Assembly: GCA_016717105.1 (NCBI GenBank)
Contig: JADKGF010000058.1
Span: 1 to 64,000 of the forward strand
DNA: 64,000 nucleotides
Reading direction: 5' to 3'
Source: Saprospiraceae bacterium
GTDB taxonomy: Bacteria; Bacteroidota; Bacteroidia; Chitinophagales; Saprospiraceae
Shown: positions 50,293-59,172 of the stretch, in pieces
Numbering within the stretch: the first letter of the stretch is position 1
Layout: each line of letters starts with the position of its first letter
Position numbers and translations under genes: made by a program
Notes under the pieces: generated by a model
Told to the model about the DNA's origin: nothing
What the model saw: only the letters and a program-made list of their open reading frames with translations
Database searches by the model: none

Positions 50293-51735
50293 ATGAAACA
50301 GTTTTTATTTTTTTCGTGGTTTTTGTTTTCTTCCACATTCATTTTCGGGATGCAAGTGGAGCTGAATTCATATAGTTTTTACGGTGCGGAGACATATACT
50401 GAAATTTATATAAGAATCGCAGGGAATTCTGTTAAATGGATAGATGATGTTAAAACTAAAAAAGCTTCTGTCGGCATCCTACTGATGGTCACACATGAAG
50501 ATGGGACTATTGCTGCGTATGATAAATTTTCGTTGGCCGCTATGTACAGAGATAGTATTGTTGATTTTTTGGAGCTTAAAAGAATAAAACTCAATGCCGG
50601 CAACTATACTATCAGATTGGAAGCATCAGACGAGAATAATATGACTGACAAATTGGAAATCGAACAAAAGCTCACCGTAGAAGCCAAAAATTCGGGATTT
50701 CATTTGTCAGATATTCTCCCATTGGCCATTATAAAAAAAGACACAAGCAAGCATATTCTAGTAAGGAATGGGTATTATATGGAGCCGCTTCCTTATCATT
50801 ACATTGGGAAAGAAAACAAGCAATTGGATTTTTATTTAGAGTCTTATTTGACTGAGCCGAGCTCCGGAGATTTTATCATACAATATGCCATCATGGAAGG
50901 CACATCCACATATATAAATACCAAGCCTTTATTGACCAAATATAAGAAATTAAATCAGGATAAAGTACAGGTTGATGTTTTGTCTCTTCCTGTAAATACA
51001 ATCAGATCAGGCAATTACCACATTCTTGTCAATATTATAGATAAAGGTAAAAATGTCCTTACATCCAGACGGTCAAATATTGTCATCAGTAATCCTGAAG
51101 CAGATATTGCCTATCTTGAAAATTATAATGATCAAGTCGAACATTCATTTGTACAAGATATCAAGGCCGAGGATATGGATTATATCTTGAAAGCACAGTT
51201 GCCGATCACTGACCAGCATCAGGTTTCTATTCTAGGTGAATTGCTAAAAAGTAACAAAATTCGCAGTCAGCGTCAATTTATCTATCAATTGTGGAAGGCA
51301 AAATCTCCTATAGAACCAGAAAAAGCGTATAAATCATACATGGATGTAGTAGCCGCCGTAGATAAAAAATTTTACTCAAATGTTGGTTATGGCTTTCAGT
51401 CTGACCGTGGACATATCTTTCTAAAATACGGCAAACCAAGCAATGTAATGTCAGTAGATACTGAAGTGGACGCGCCACCTTATGAAATATGGTATTACAA
51501 CAATATGCCACAAACCCAACAAACCAACGTAAGATTTTTATTTTACAATCCTTCGCTTTCTCATAATGATTTCAAATTGTTGCATTCTACATGTATAGGT
51601 GAAAGAGTAAATTCAGCATGGGAAACGGTGCTTTACAAATCAGTTCCGCTAGAAAGACTCGGCAACAGCACAGATGCAACACAAGTCAAAGATAACTGGA
51701 ATCGAAACGCCAGAAGATATTTCAATGAATATTAA
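50293..51735 (+). CDS. GWxTD domain-containing secreted protein
   Basis: 480 residues with a signal peptide (WFLFSSTFIFGMQ), a long beta-rich middle, and a C-terminal GWxTD-type domain: FIYQLWKAKSPIEPEKAY, NVGYGFQSDRGHIFLKYGKP and WYYNNMPQTQQTNVRFLFY. It ends WNRNARRYFNEY. GWxTD proteins are common in Bacteroidota envelopes and their role is not settled. It converges with the LytTR regulator gene, five bases away. Confidence 0.85.
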   Translation: MKQFLFFSWFLFSSTFIFGMQVELNSYSFYGAETYTEIYIRIAGNSVKWIDDVKTKKASVGILLMVTHEDGTIAAYDKFSLAAMYRDSIVDFLELKRIKLNAGNYTIRLEASDENNMTDKLEIEQKLTVEAKNSGFHLSDILPLAIIKKDTSKHILVRNGYYMEPLPYHYIGKENKQLDFYLESYLTEPSSGDFIIQYAIMEGTSTYINTKPLLTKYKKLNQDKVQVDVLSLPVNTIRSGNYHILVNIIDKGKNVLTSRRSNIVISNPEADIAYLENYNDQVEHSFVQDIKAEDMDYILKAQLPITDQHQVSILGELLKSNKIRSQRQFIYQLWKAKSPIEPEKAYKSYMDVVAAVDKKFYSNVGYGFQSDRGHIFLKYGKPSNVMSVDTEVDAPPYEIWYYNNMPQTQQTNVRFLFYNPSLSHNDFKLLHSTCIGERVNSAWETVLYKSVPLERLGNSTDATQVKDNWNRNARRYFNEY

Positions 51736-51739
51736 AGCG

Positions 51740-52477
51740 TTATTTTATTAGCCATTTTTTAAAAATAGGTGATCGTTCGGTGCTGACGACAACTTCTTCA
51801 TCTGTTGGTTTCAGCATGATTCTAACCCTAGATTTTGTGTGGGTACTCATGTGTCCAATGGATTGGAAATGAATGATGTACTGCCTGTTAATTCTGAAGT
51901 AATTATTGTCTTTGATGTGTAGCTCTATTTGTTCCAGTGGGACATCAAGTGGATATTTTTTTCCTTCAAAAGTGATGAGATAGGTGATTTTTTCTTTGGT
52001 AAAATAGTAAGAGACATCATGATAATCCACAATACGTATTTGATGGCCTATTTTGATCATCCACCTTTTTTGAGAAGGTGTGGCATTCGTAAGTTTCGAG
52101 TAATCTGGCAGTTTAGGATTAAATATCTGCTGGTATTTTTTGATGGACATTTCCAGAAGATCTTTTTTTATGGGTTTTAGCAAGTAATCTACAGCATACA
52201 ACTTGAAAGCATCTAATGCATATTCATCATATGCTGTTGTAAATATTATTGGCTTACGTATGGTAAGAAATTTGAATATGTCAAAACTATTGCCATCTGA
52301 TAAATGGATGTCCATCAATAAAAGATCAAAATTATCTTCTGTGGAAAGGAAGGCTACACTATCCGATACACTATCCAGAATCTTGATGATTTTAATGTCA
52401 AATGGCATCGTCATGAGCATCTTCTCAAGTCGTTCAGCTGCGGCTGCTTCGTCTTCTATTATAATTATTCTGATCAT
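51740..52477 (-). CDS. LytTR-family response regulator
   Basis: 245 residues. The receiver domain has acidic pocket residues in IIIIEDEAAAAERL and phospho-acceptor Asp56 in LLLMDIHLS, with KPI in VDYLLKPIKKDLL. The C-terminal LytTR DNA-binding domain (about 135-240) contains DYHDVSYYFTKEKITYLI and FRINRQYIIHFQSI. Cytoplasmic transcription regulator. Its start overlaps the kinase stop by four bases, so kinase and regulator form one unit. Confidence 0.95.
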   Translation of the reverse strand: MIRIIIIEDEAAAAERLEKMLMTMPFDIKIIKILDSVSDSVAFLSTEDNFDLLLMDIHLSDGNSFDIFKFLTIRKPIIFTTAYDEYALDAFKLYAVDYLLKPIKKDLLEMSIKKYQQIFNPKLPDYSKLTNATPSQKRWMIKIGHQIRIVDYHDVSYYFTKEKITYLITFEGKKYPLDVPLEQIELHIKDNNYFRINRQYIIHFQSIGHMSTHTKSRVRIMLKPTDEEVVVSTERSPIFKKWLIK

Positions 52478-53154
52478 ATTCTAATAAGTGGTACGGTGAC
52501 ACAAAATTCTTTTTCATTTCTTTCCACCCGAATTTCTTTTCCGGAAATCGATGTATATCTTCTGCTTAGTGTTTTCAGACCAAAATGTGTGGACATTTCA
52601 GACGTAAGCCTCAATTGCATATTGTTGCATACGATCAGGTTGTCTCCTTCTCGATAAATATTGACTTCTAAAGGTTTGGATGCCGATACGATATTATGTT
52701 TTACCGCATTTTCTGTTAGGATTTGCATGGTAAGTGGCACTATAAAGAAGCCTTTTGGATCGACAACATTGACCTTTAAATTAAGATTTTGTCTGTAGCG
52801 TTGGAATAATAGGAATCGGTAATTTTCGAGAATTGACATTTCTTCTTCCAATGAGATCACATCAGTGTCCCGATACTCCAGCATACTTCGATAAAAATCA
52901 GATAATTTTTCTACAAAAACGATCGCATCCTTAGGATCACTTTCTATGAGCGAGATTAAGGTATTGAAGCTATTAAATAGGAAATGTGGATTGATTTGAC
53001 TTTTTAATGTTGCAAGCTGGCTTTTGATCTGATCAGTCTGAAATTCCTGTAATTGTTTGCGGTGTTTGTGCCGCTCATATAGCCAATATATCACAGCTGA
53101 TGTCACAAGAATGCTAACAATCAAATATATTACCCAATTTTGCCAATCAATCAT
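52474..53154 (-). CDS. LytS/YehU-type sensor histidine kinase, minimal
   Basis: 226 residues with one N-terminal membrane helix (about 8-26), then the His_kinase domain with phospho-acceptor in INPHFLFNSFNTLISLIES (His57), and a degenerate HATPase region (LTENAVKHNI, FGLKTLSRRYTS). There is no periplasmic or cytoplasmic sensor domain, so input must come through the helix or a partner. It is transcribed away from the cytochrome lipoprotein module starting at 53471. Confidence 0.93.
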   Translation of the reverse strand: MIDWQNWVIYLIVSILVTSAVIYWLYERHKHRKQLQEFQTDQIKSQLATLKSQINPHFLFNSFNTLISLIESDPKDAIVFVEKLSDFYRSMLEYRDTDVISLEEEMSILENYRFLLFQRYRQNLNLKVNVVDPKGFFIVPLTMQILTENAVKHNIVSASKPLEVNIYREGDNLIVCNNMQLRLTSEMSTHFGLKTLSRRYTSISGKEIRVERNEKEFCVTVPLIRI

Positions 53155-53390
53155 AAAGGTTTTTTGTTGTCGGTCAGTTTAATGTCTCGATATTACAAAT
53201 CCTAAAGTCAGAATGACAAGGACGCTCAAAGTTATCATTTGAAACCCGTTTTTAATAATTTATTATTCCGAAATGGTAATTATTGACGTTCAGTCGGATG
53301 TTGATTCCAAGATAGGATTGTAAAATATGTTTTCAGTATTTAAAAATCCCCGTTCAGTATAATTAGTTTTCATATAAAAAAAAGTAAATA
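53155..53390. other. Divergent intergenic region
   Basis: This spacer separates the kinase from the cytochrome lipoprotein gene, so regulatory sites for both could lie here. It is AT-rich. I see no gene and no strong hairpin. A TAGTTTTC stretch at about 53364-53371 may be the -33 part of the promoter ending at 53398. Confidence 0.5.
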
Positions 53391-53398
53391 TATCTTTG
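53391..53398 (+). promoter_or_regulatory. Promoter -7 element TATCTTTG for cytochrome module
   Basis: TATCTTTG fits TAnnTTTG, with GTTTT about 20 bases upstream. It gives a leader of about 65 bases before the ATG at 53471. Confidence 0.55.
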
Positions 53399-53470
53399 CA
53401 GCACAATTATTGGGTGTAATGAAACAACCAAATTGTAAAATGATTGTTTACAGATATTAATTTTATAAAT

Positions 53471-53827
53471 ATGTTGAAAAGTTTTGGAGTACTTTGTTTA
53501 ATGATTTTATTTACTGGCTGTTCTTATGATTCAGTTGAAGAATTAAGTGGTGCGGCTTGTAAGGTCGAAAATGTTAGCTTTGCACAGGACATCGTACCGA
53601 TACTAAACAACAATTGCATAGCATGTCATAGTGCTTTTGCTTTACAGGGCGATGTCAACCTCGAAGGTCACAGCGAGGTACTAAAATATGCATTAAATGG
53701 ATCTTTACTTGGCAGCATAAGCTATGAATCTGGATATATTGCAATGCCATCTGGTGCTTCTAAACTTTCAGATTGTAATATTTCACAAATTGCTGCATGG
53801 ATCAAAGCCGGCAGCCCGAATAATTAA
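53471..53827 (+). CDS. Cytochrome c-type lipoprotein (single CxxCH)
   Basis: 118 residues from ATG 53471 (nine codons after the open frame begins); MLKSFGVLCLMILFTGC is a clear lipoprotein signal with Cys17. One heme-binding motif, CIACH (Cys49, Cys52, His53), lies in FAQDIVPILNNNCIACHSAF, the pattern of planctomycete-type and surface cytochrome c domains. A Met candidate for the sixth ligand is in YIAMPSGASKL. Envelope-anchored electron carrier. It heads a run of four plus-strand genes (OB-fold, YceI, beta-barrel). Confidence 0.9.
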   Translation: MLKSFGVLCLMILFTGCSYDSVEELSGAACKVENVSFAQDIVPILNNNCIACHSAFALQGDVNLEGHSEVLKYALNGSLLGSISYESGYIAMPSGASKLSDCNISQIAAWIKAGSPNN

Positions 53828-53839
53828 TAAGTATCGTGT

Positions 53840-54238
53840 ATGAAAAAGTATATTTATATAATCTTAGTTTTGGCAATAATTGGTGGCCTTATTGGGTACA
53901 AAATGGTCAATAAAAGCCATGTAGAAACAAAAGGTGTCACAGCAGAATTTGTCTTAAAACCTGCCGAATTGCTAGCGGCTTATGAGTTAGATGAAGCTGC
54001 AGCAGATACCAAATACTTGGATAAAATTTTAGAGGTCAAAGGCAATGTTAAAGCGATCAATGAAGTAGAAAATGGTGGAAGCATAAGCCTTGACACCGGA
54101 AATGATATGGCATCAGTGACCTGCGAATTTGAGTCAAAAGATGCCGTAAATGGCATTAAAATCGGAGATGAAGTGACCGTTAAAGGTTTTTGTAGTGGGA
54201 AATTAATGGATATTGTTTTGGTCAGATGTTCTTTGTAA
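53840..54238 (+). CDS. OB-fold (tRNA_anti-like) membrane-anchored protein
   Basis: 132 residues. An N-terminal membrane anchor (YIYIILVLAIIGGLIGY) is followed by a periplasmic domain matching the tRNA_anti-like OB-fold family: EFVLKPAELLAAYELDEAAA, KYLDKILEVKGNVKAI, IKIGDEVTVKGFCSGKLMD. Despite the family name there is no reason to expect tRNA binding in the periplasm. The gene lies 12 bases after the cytochrome lipoprotein gene, so they are likely co-transcribed. Confidence 0.85.
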   Translation: MKKYIYIILVLAIIGGLIGYKMVNKSHVETKGVTAEFVLKPAELLAAYELDEAAADTKYLDKILEVKGNVKAINEVENGGSISLDTGNDMASVTCEFESKDAVNGIKIGDEVTVKGFCSGKLMDIVLVRCSL

Positions 54239-54335
54239 GTAATAGACATAAATTAGGTGTCCTTGTTATTTAACAAAATTTTATAACCTGATAGGGATAC
54301 TAAGTTGATGCAAAAACGTCTAACTTGTGAATGGT

Positions 54336-54343
54336 TATTTTTG
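54336..54343 (+). promoter_or_regulatory. Promoter -7 element TATTTTTG for yceI-like gene
   Basis: TATTTTTG fits TAnnTTTG, 21 bases before the ATG at 54364, with ACTTG nearby upstream. It suggests that the YceI/beta-barrel pair can be transcribed separately from the cytochrome pair. Confidence 0.45.
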
Positions 54344-54363
54344 TAATTATAAATTCTTAAACA

Positions 54364-54915
54364 ATGCGTAAATTTATCATTGGTTTTTTCTTATTTTTCT
54401 TAGGTGTTCAGGTTATGTCAGCCCAAAAATATTTCACCAAAACAGGCCATATTTCTTTCTATTCGGACACACCTTTGGAAAAAATCGAAGGACATAACAA
54501 ATCATCCAATTGCGTACTTGATGTTGCTACCGGAAAACTCGAAGTTGCTACATTAGTCAAAGGTTTCCAATTTGAGAAGGCGCTAATGCAAGAACACTTT
54601 AATGAAAATTATATGGAAAGTGATAAGTTTCCTAAAGCTGTTTTTAAAGGGCAAATTGACAATTATAGCAAACTAGATATTTCAAAAAATGGCAAAGTTA
54701 CCGTTAAAGTTTCAGGTGATCTCACTATGCATGGCGTGACCAAAAAAGTCACTACAGATGCTATGGTCAGTATTAACAATGGTAAAATCATTGCCGATGC
54801 AAGTTTTAATGTTTTGCTAGCAGATTTTAATATCAAAATACCTGCACTTGTGAAGGACCAAATCGCAAAATCATTGAAAATAAAAGTAGCTTGCACATTG
54901 GAGCCACTAAAATAA
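54364..54915 (+). CDS. YceI-family periplasmic protein
   Basis: 183 residues with a signal peptide (GFFLFFLGVQVMSAQ) and the YceI lipocalin-like barrel: TKTGHISFYSDTPLEKIEGH, MQEHFNENYMESDKFPKAVF (the conserved H-F-N-E-xY block) and GDLTMHGVTKKV. YceI proteins bind isoprenoid or other amphiphilic ligands in the periplasm. It precedes the beta-barrel gene by 31 bases. Confidence 0.93.
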   Translation: MRKFIIGFFLFFLGVQVMSAQKYFTKTGHISFYSDTPLEKIEGHNKSSNCVLDVATGKLEVATLVKGFQFEKALMQEHFNENYMESDKFPKAVFKGQIDNYSKLDISKNGKVTVKVSGDLTMHGVTKKVTTDAMVSINNGKIIADASFNVLLADFNIKIPALVKDQIAKSLKIKVACTLEPLK

Positions 54916-54946
54916 ATGTTCAACCATTCAAAATAATAACCAACTC

Positions 54947-55845
54947 ATGATGTTCAAAAATGTATTGATCGCCGCCACTTTTTTGTTTTTATTTTCCAGT
55001 TTATCCGCACAAGAAGAAGATTTATTGTCTTTGCTGGGCGAAACAGAAACTACGGATTACACTAATGCCAGTTTCAAAACAAATCGGGTTATCAACTTAC
55101 ACTCGCTAGAAAACACAGCTTCTGGCGTTCTGGATTTTAAGATAAGTCATAGATTTAATCCCATAAACAACGGAATTTATGACTTTTTTGGGCTAGATGG
55201 TGCCAATATCCGTTTGGGCTTAGATTATGGTGTAAATGATGTCATGATGGTCGGAATAGGTAGAAGTAGTTTCGAAAAGACAATTGACGGATATATAAAA
55301 TACAAATTTTTGCGTCAATCCAAGGGTAAAAAAAACATGCCAGTTACTGCGGCTCTTTTGCTTACATCTGCTGTAAATACCTTGAAATGGACCAATCCAG
55401 ATGTTGAAGATTTGCTAAAAAATAGATTGTTCTATACAAGTCAGCTCATCTTAGGTAGGAAGTTTAGTGAATCCTTTAGTCTACAACTTAGCCCTACATT
55501 GGTGCATCGCAATTTGGTAGAAACACTTGTCGAAAAAATGATGTTTTTGCTTTAGGGATTGGTACAAGATATAAAATTAGTAAACGCATTGCCATAAATG
55601 GTGAATATATATATTTGCTTCCTGACCAAGTGGCAAATGGTGTCACAAATTCACTTTCTGTAGGTGTCGATATTGAAACTGGCGGCCACGTATTTCAGTT
55701 GCACTTTTCCAACAGTCGCTCCATGATCGAAAAAGGATTTATTGCAGAGTCTTATGGAACTTGGGATTCTTCACTAGAAGGCATCCATTTCGGATTTAAT
55801 ATCAGTCGGGTATTTACGCTCAAGCGAAAAAAATTGGAAAATTAA
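54947..55845 (+). CDS. DUF5777-like beta-barrel protein, one frameshift
   Basis: Restores to about 300 residues: signal peptide (FLFLFSSLSAQEED), then a series of amphipathic strands (LDFKISHRFNPINNGIYDFF, MVGIGRSSFEKTIDGYIKY). The frame breaks in the A-run at about 55530-55535; one extra A gives LVEKNDVFALGIGTRYKI and runs on through MIEKGFIAESYGTWDSS to FNISRVFTLKRKKLEN. The architecture matches DUF5777-type outer-membrane proteins, which are often found beside YceI and cytochrome genes. Possible partner of the YceI protein. Confidence 0.82.
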
Positions 55846-55972
55846 ATGTTCCAATAATCTTTTTCAGATTGATTTGTATTTATTATAATGCATTGATTAC
55901 TAATGAAATATGATTTTTTACGCATTGTAAGACACTAAGTATTATATTTATTAAAATTTAAAATATCGTATT

Positions 55973-56374
55973 ATGAAATTATTAAACTTGGTGTTAATCA
56001 CCCTTTTTATTGGAATGTTTATATCATGTTCTAAAGATGATGCAAGTGATGTAACCACTAATGGATGGAAAGTTACTAAATTTTTGCACAAAGGCGAGGA
56101 TAAAACTTCTGATTTTCAGTCGTATGTGTTTGATTTTCAATCATCTGGTGTATTGACTGCCGTCAAAGGTTCTACTACAGTTACTGGACTGTGGAAAGAA
56201 GTTCAAGATAGTGGAAGGAATAAATTGGTGATTTCATTTGGTGGAACAGGCAGCTTTGAAGAGATTTCTGAAGACTGGACTATAGGTACAAAAACAGATG
56301 TATCTATTAAACTAACCAATGTCAGCGGCAATGCTGCAAATGTAGGTACTGATGTCCTCGAGTTTGCGAAATAA
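55973..56374 (+). CDS. Small lipoprotein of unknown function
   Basis: 133 residues with lipoprotein signal LVLITLFIGMFISC (acylated Cys19), then SKDDASDVTTNGWKVTKFLH. The NGWKVTKF start followed by a FDF and GLWK pattern resembles lipocalin-like lipoproteins of Bacteroidota. Its last ten codons (TDVLEFAK) and the sequence after it are duplicated about 880 bases downstream. Confidence 0.75.
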   Translation: MKLLNLVLITLFIGMFISCSKDDASDVTTNGWKVTKFLHKGEDKTSDFQSYVFDFQSSGVLTAVKGSTTVTGLWKEVQDSGRNKLVISFGGTGSFEEISEDWTIGTKTDVSIKLTNVSGNAANVGTDVLEFAK

Positions 56375-56587
56375 AAAATTCGTACATAAATCTTACCGAC
56401 ATCTTGATTTTTATTGCGAAATGTTATATTTTTGTATGACCATATTTATTTTAATGGAAAAGTATGACAATAATTGAGCGCAGTATTCAGCCTTATGTAG
56501 AAAAATATAGTTTTGGTGTTTGCAGTTATCTTGCAGAGAAATGGGGATTAAATGAAGCCAAAGTAAGAACATATTTTATATATAGCA
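56342..56587 (+). repeat. Direct repeat copy 1 (~245 bp)
   Basis: Covers the last codons of the lipoprotein gene, the intergenic region and the first 41 codons of a PspC-like gene. Nearly identical to 57218-57462; both copies end at the same codon (YFIYS). Confidence 0.9.
56427..56434 (+). promoter_or_regulatory. Promoter -7 element TATTTTTG for PspC-like copy 1
   Basis: TATTTTTG fits TAnnTTTG, with TTG about 23 bases upstream. In repeat copy 2 the T-run is one base shorter, so the element there is off-consensus. Confidence 0.5.
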
Positions 56588-56683
56588 AAATCAATTTGTT
56601 CAGTTGTTGCAGGATCCGGAACCTTAGTTGGTTTAGTCACAGCAATATTTTTTAATTATATAAAACCTATTTCAAATGAGTAA
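56464..56683 (+). CDS. PspC-like small membrane protein, copy 1, C-terminus frameshifted
   Basis: It starts MTIIERSIQPYVEKYSFGVC and continues SYLAEKWGLNEAKVRTYFIYS, a PspC-domain-type N-terminus identical to copy 2. After FIYS the written frame is not hydrophobic; the next frame reads SICSVVAGSGTLVGLVTAIF and FNYIKPISNE, a proper membrane segment ending at 56681-56683. One extra A in the AAAA run near 56587 explains this. About 72 residues restored. The membrane half differs completely from copy 2. Confidence 0.7.
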
Positions 56684-56702
56684 TTAAAGTGCGAAAAATA
56701 CA

Positions 56703-57074
56703 ATGTTTAATTTGTATCAATCTTCATGGTTGTTTTTATTATTTCCAATAATATTGGTCGCCTGTGGTTTGGATAAGATGCAGAATTATACTTGGTATTT
56801 TATATTTGGAATTATTTTTATTGCAATATATTTTTTATTTTGGAATATCAAAATTATAAAACAAATGTATGATAACGACAAAGGAAAATCAATCCATATT
56901 GACAATCAATTTATTAGGTTTTACATAGGTACTAGTTTGGTAAACACTTTTAAGATTTTAGATATAAAATCAATTACAACATTGTTGCCTCACTCTGTAA
57001 AAGTTTGGAGTTTTTACAGGATAGAACTTTTGTTACCCAATGACGATATTTTTAATATTTCTATCTTTGCTTAA
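56703..57074 (+). CDS. Two-span membrane protein with soluble C-terminal domain
   Basis: 123 residues. Two hydrophobic segments at about 8-20 (WLFLLFPIILVAC) and 30-48 (WYFIFGIIFIAIYFLFWNI) are followed by a soluble part of about 65 residues, KQMYDNDKGKSIHIDNQFIR and onward, of beta type, similar in layout to small PH-like membrane proteins. It lies between the two copies of the direct repeat. No family assigned. Confidence 0.55.
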   Translation: MFNLYQSSWLFLLFPIILVACGLDKMQNYTWYFIFGIIFIAIYFLFWNIKIIKQMYDNDKGKSIHIDNQFIRFYIGTSLVNTFKILDIKSITTLLPHSVKVWSFYRIELLLPNDDIFNISIFA

Positions 57075-57217
57075 AATGATTTAGGAATATGAAAAGTTTA
57101 AATCATATTTTCATCATTCCTCGATTAATATAAAATTTGTAAAATTAAAAGATATATACGCATATTAACTAATACACCTACAACACATCTGGTAATATGA
57201 CAAATAGAGTGTATGGG

Positions 57218-57462
57218 GTAGGAACTACTGTCCTTGAGTTTGCGAAATAAAAAATTCGTACATAAATCTTACCGACATCTTGATTATTATTGCGAAAAGT
57301 TATATTTTGTATGACCATATTTATTTTAGTGGAAAAGTATGACAATAATTGAGCGCAGTATTCAGCCTTATGTAGAAAAATATAGTTTTGGTGTTTGCAG
57401 TTATCTTGCAGAAAAGTGGGGACTAAATGAAGCCAAAGTAAGAACATATTTTATATATAGCA
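57218..57462 (+). repeat. Direct repeat copy 2 (~245 bp)
   Basis: Nearly identical to 56342-56587, about 876 bases downstream. It begins with a remnant of the lipoprotein C-terminus (VGTTVLEFAK plus stop) that has no gene in front, so this copy derives from copy 1 or a common ancestor by duplication. Confidence 0.9.
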
Positions 57463-57560
57463 GCTTCATCACATTTGGTTCGCCATTGATTGTTTACCTT
57501 GCTGCGGCATTTTGGATCAATATTAAAAAATATCTTAGGACTGGCGAAAGTTTGAAATAG
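57339..57560 (+). CDS. PspC-like small membrane protein, copy 2
   Basis: 73 residues, frame intact. The N-terminal 41 residues are identical to copy 1, then SSFITFGSPLIVYLAAAFWI and NIKKYLRTGESLK form the membrane helix and basic tail typical of short PspC-domain proteins in Bacteroidota. Inner-membrane small protein; partners unknown. Confidence 0.78.
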   Translation: MTIIERSIQPYVEKYSFGVCSYLAEKWGLNEAKVRTYFIYSSFITFGSPLIVYLAAAFWINIKKYLRTGESLK

Positions 57561-57573
57561 GATTGGAGTCGAA

Positions 57574-58957
57574 TTATTCTGTTCGACCTTTTTCTATATT
57601 CATCAAGATCCGATATTCAGCTGGCAAATAATTATTGATGCGATCGCCTAAGTTTTTTAGCCAACCGATTCCTTGACCTTTGTAAGTAGCTAATAACCAA
57701 CCTTTTCTAGCATGCTCCACAGCGTATAAATCTTTTTTTAGATAATGCAATGCTGTGTTTGTATCCATTTCAATAGTATTGATTTTGATTGATCGGTTTA
57801 ATGATAGTGCCAGACTATGATCGGGTATTAGGATATTTTTGTTGGGAAGTCCAACGGAAGTACCACAGTAGATCAACTTTAAATAATGGTCTAGTATTTT
57901 AGCATCTTCTGCAAAAGCATCAGGAAACAAATGAATTGTACCCATTTTGTCAGCTAAAAGACAATGGTTTTGGATTTCAACCCAAGCTTCTATATCTTGT
58001 GGTCGGTTTTTGTGATTTAGTACTTGCAGATTTTTTTGAAGTTTGGAGTTTTAGTTTGTATTCGGCATTATTAATTTTTTGCAACACAGCAGCAAAGAAT
58101 CCTTCACCTTTGACCAGATGTTGATAAAATTGGTAGCCAATACATCCATTTTTTTCAGTTTTTACTATCTGCCATGCATCAGGAACATCTAGATCAACAC
58201 TTTTTAAGTCATACTGATCAGCAAATTTTGTTATATTATCTATGTTTTCAGCATCATTATAAGTACATGTAGAGTATATCAAATATCCATCCGGTTTCAA
58301 TGCAGGCATGACATCATGAATGATTTTTTGCTGTCGAAGACTACAATTTTTTACATTTTCTGGCGACCATTCGCCGATAGCATTTGGGTCTTTGCGAAAC
58401 ATGCCTTCACCAGAACAAGGTGCATCTACCAAAATGATATCAAAAAATGAGGTCAAATGGCTGAAATCTTTTGGATCATTATTGGTCACGACGACGTTTG
58501 AGTAGCCTTCTTTACTTAGATTATATTTTAAAGTGTAAGCTCTGTTTTTTATAATTTCATTTGCTACCAATAATCCTTTTCCATTCAAAATCGACGCAAT
58601 CAAAGTGCTCTTACCACCAGGTGCGGCACTCAGGTCAAGAATTTTAAGACCATTATTTGATATCTCTATTTTCTCTAAAATATTCCCGATAAACATAGAT
58701 GACGCTTCCTGAACGTAATAAGCACCGCTGTGGAATGCTGGATCAAGCGTAAATATTGGTCTTTCGGCAAGATAAAATCCACTTTTGCACCATGCTACCT
58801 GTTCTAGATCGACAGGTTTTGACATTTTTTGGTGGTTGATTCTTATAGAAACTGGCACTTCTGCATCCATCGATTCTAAAAATCTTGAAAACATTGTTGG
58901 TCCCAATTTGCTTGTGATATTTTCTGAAAATGAAGCAGGAAGCAAGCGACTGACCAT
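57574..58957 (-). CDS. rRNA (cytosine-C5) methyltransferase, RsmF/NOL1-NOP2-Sun type, one frameshift
   Basis: SAM-dependent m5C RNA methyltransferase. SAM motif I is SAAPGGKSTLI (112-118), motif IV is DAPCSGEGMFRKD (Cys181), and motif VI is YSTCTY (Cys231, the nucleophile). The C-terminal half in the second frame (KNRPQDIEAWVEIQNHCLLA, then MGTIHLFPDAFAE and GWLLATYKGQGIGWLKNLG) is the RsmF-type PUA-like tail. An extra base in the T-run 58049-58052 separates the two; corrected length is about 460 residues, normal for bacterial RsmF-like enzymes. Exact target base not assigned. Confidence 0.92.
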
Positions 58958-58989
58958 ATTGAATTAGGACGTTTAGAATTTGTTTCGGG

Positions 58990-58997
58990 CAAACATA
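58990..58997 (-). promoter_or_regulatory. Promoter -7 element TATGTTTG for methyltransferase
   Basis: TATGTTTG on the minus strand fits TAnnTTTG, about 33 bases before the methyltransferase ATG. No clear -33 element. Confidence 0.35.
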
Positions 58998-59172
58998 CGA
59001 TTTGATTTGGGCATATTTAAATTTTTTGAGCCCTATAATCAATATTTCATTGGAGCCGTTGTTATTGTTTAATCTGGAATAAGGCGTCGGTTTATACAAC
59101 TTTTCTGATTTGAATTAAATTTTTAACACTTTGTTATGATTGGAATAATATGGAATTAAATACCTTTACATC

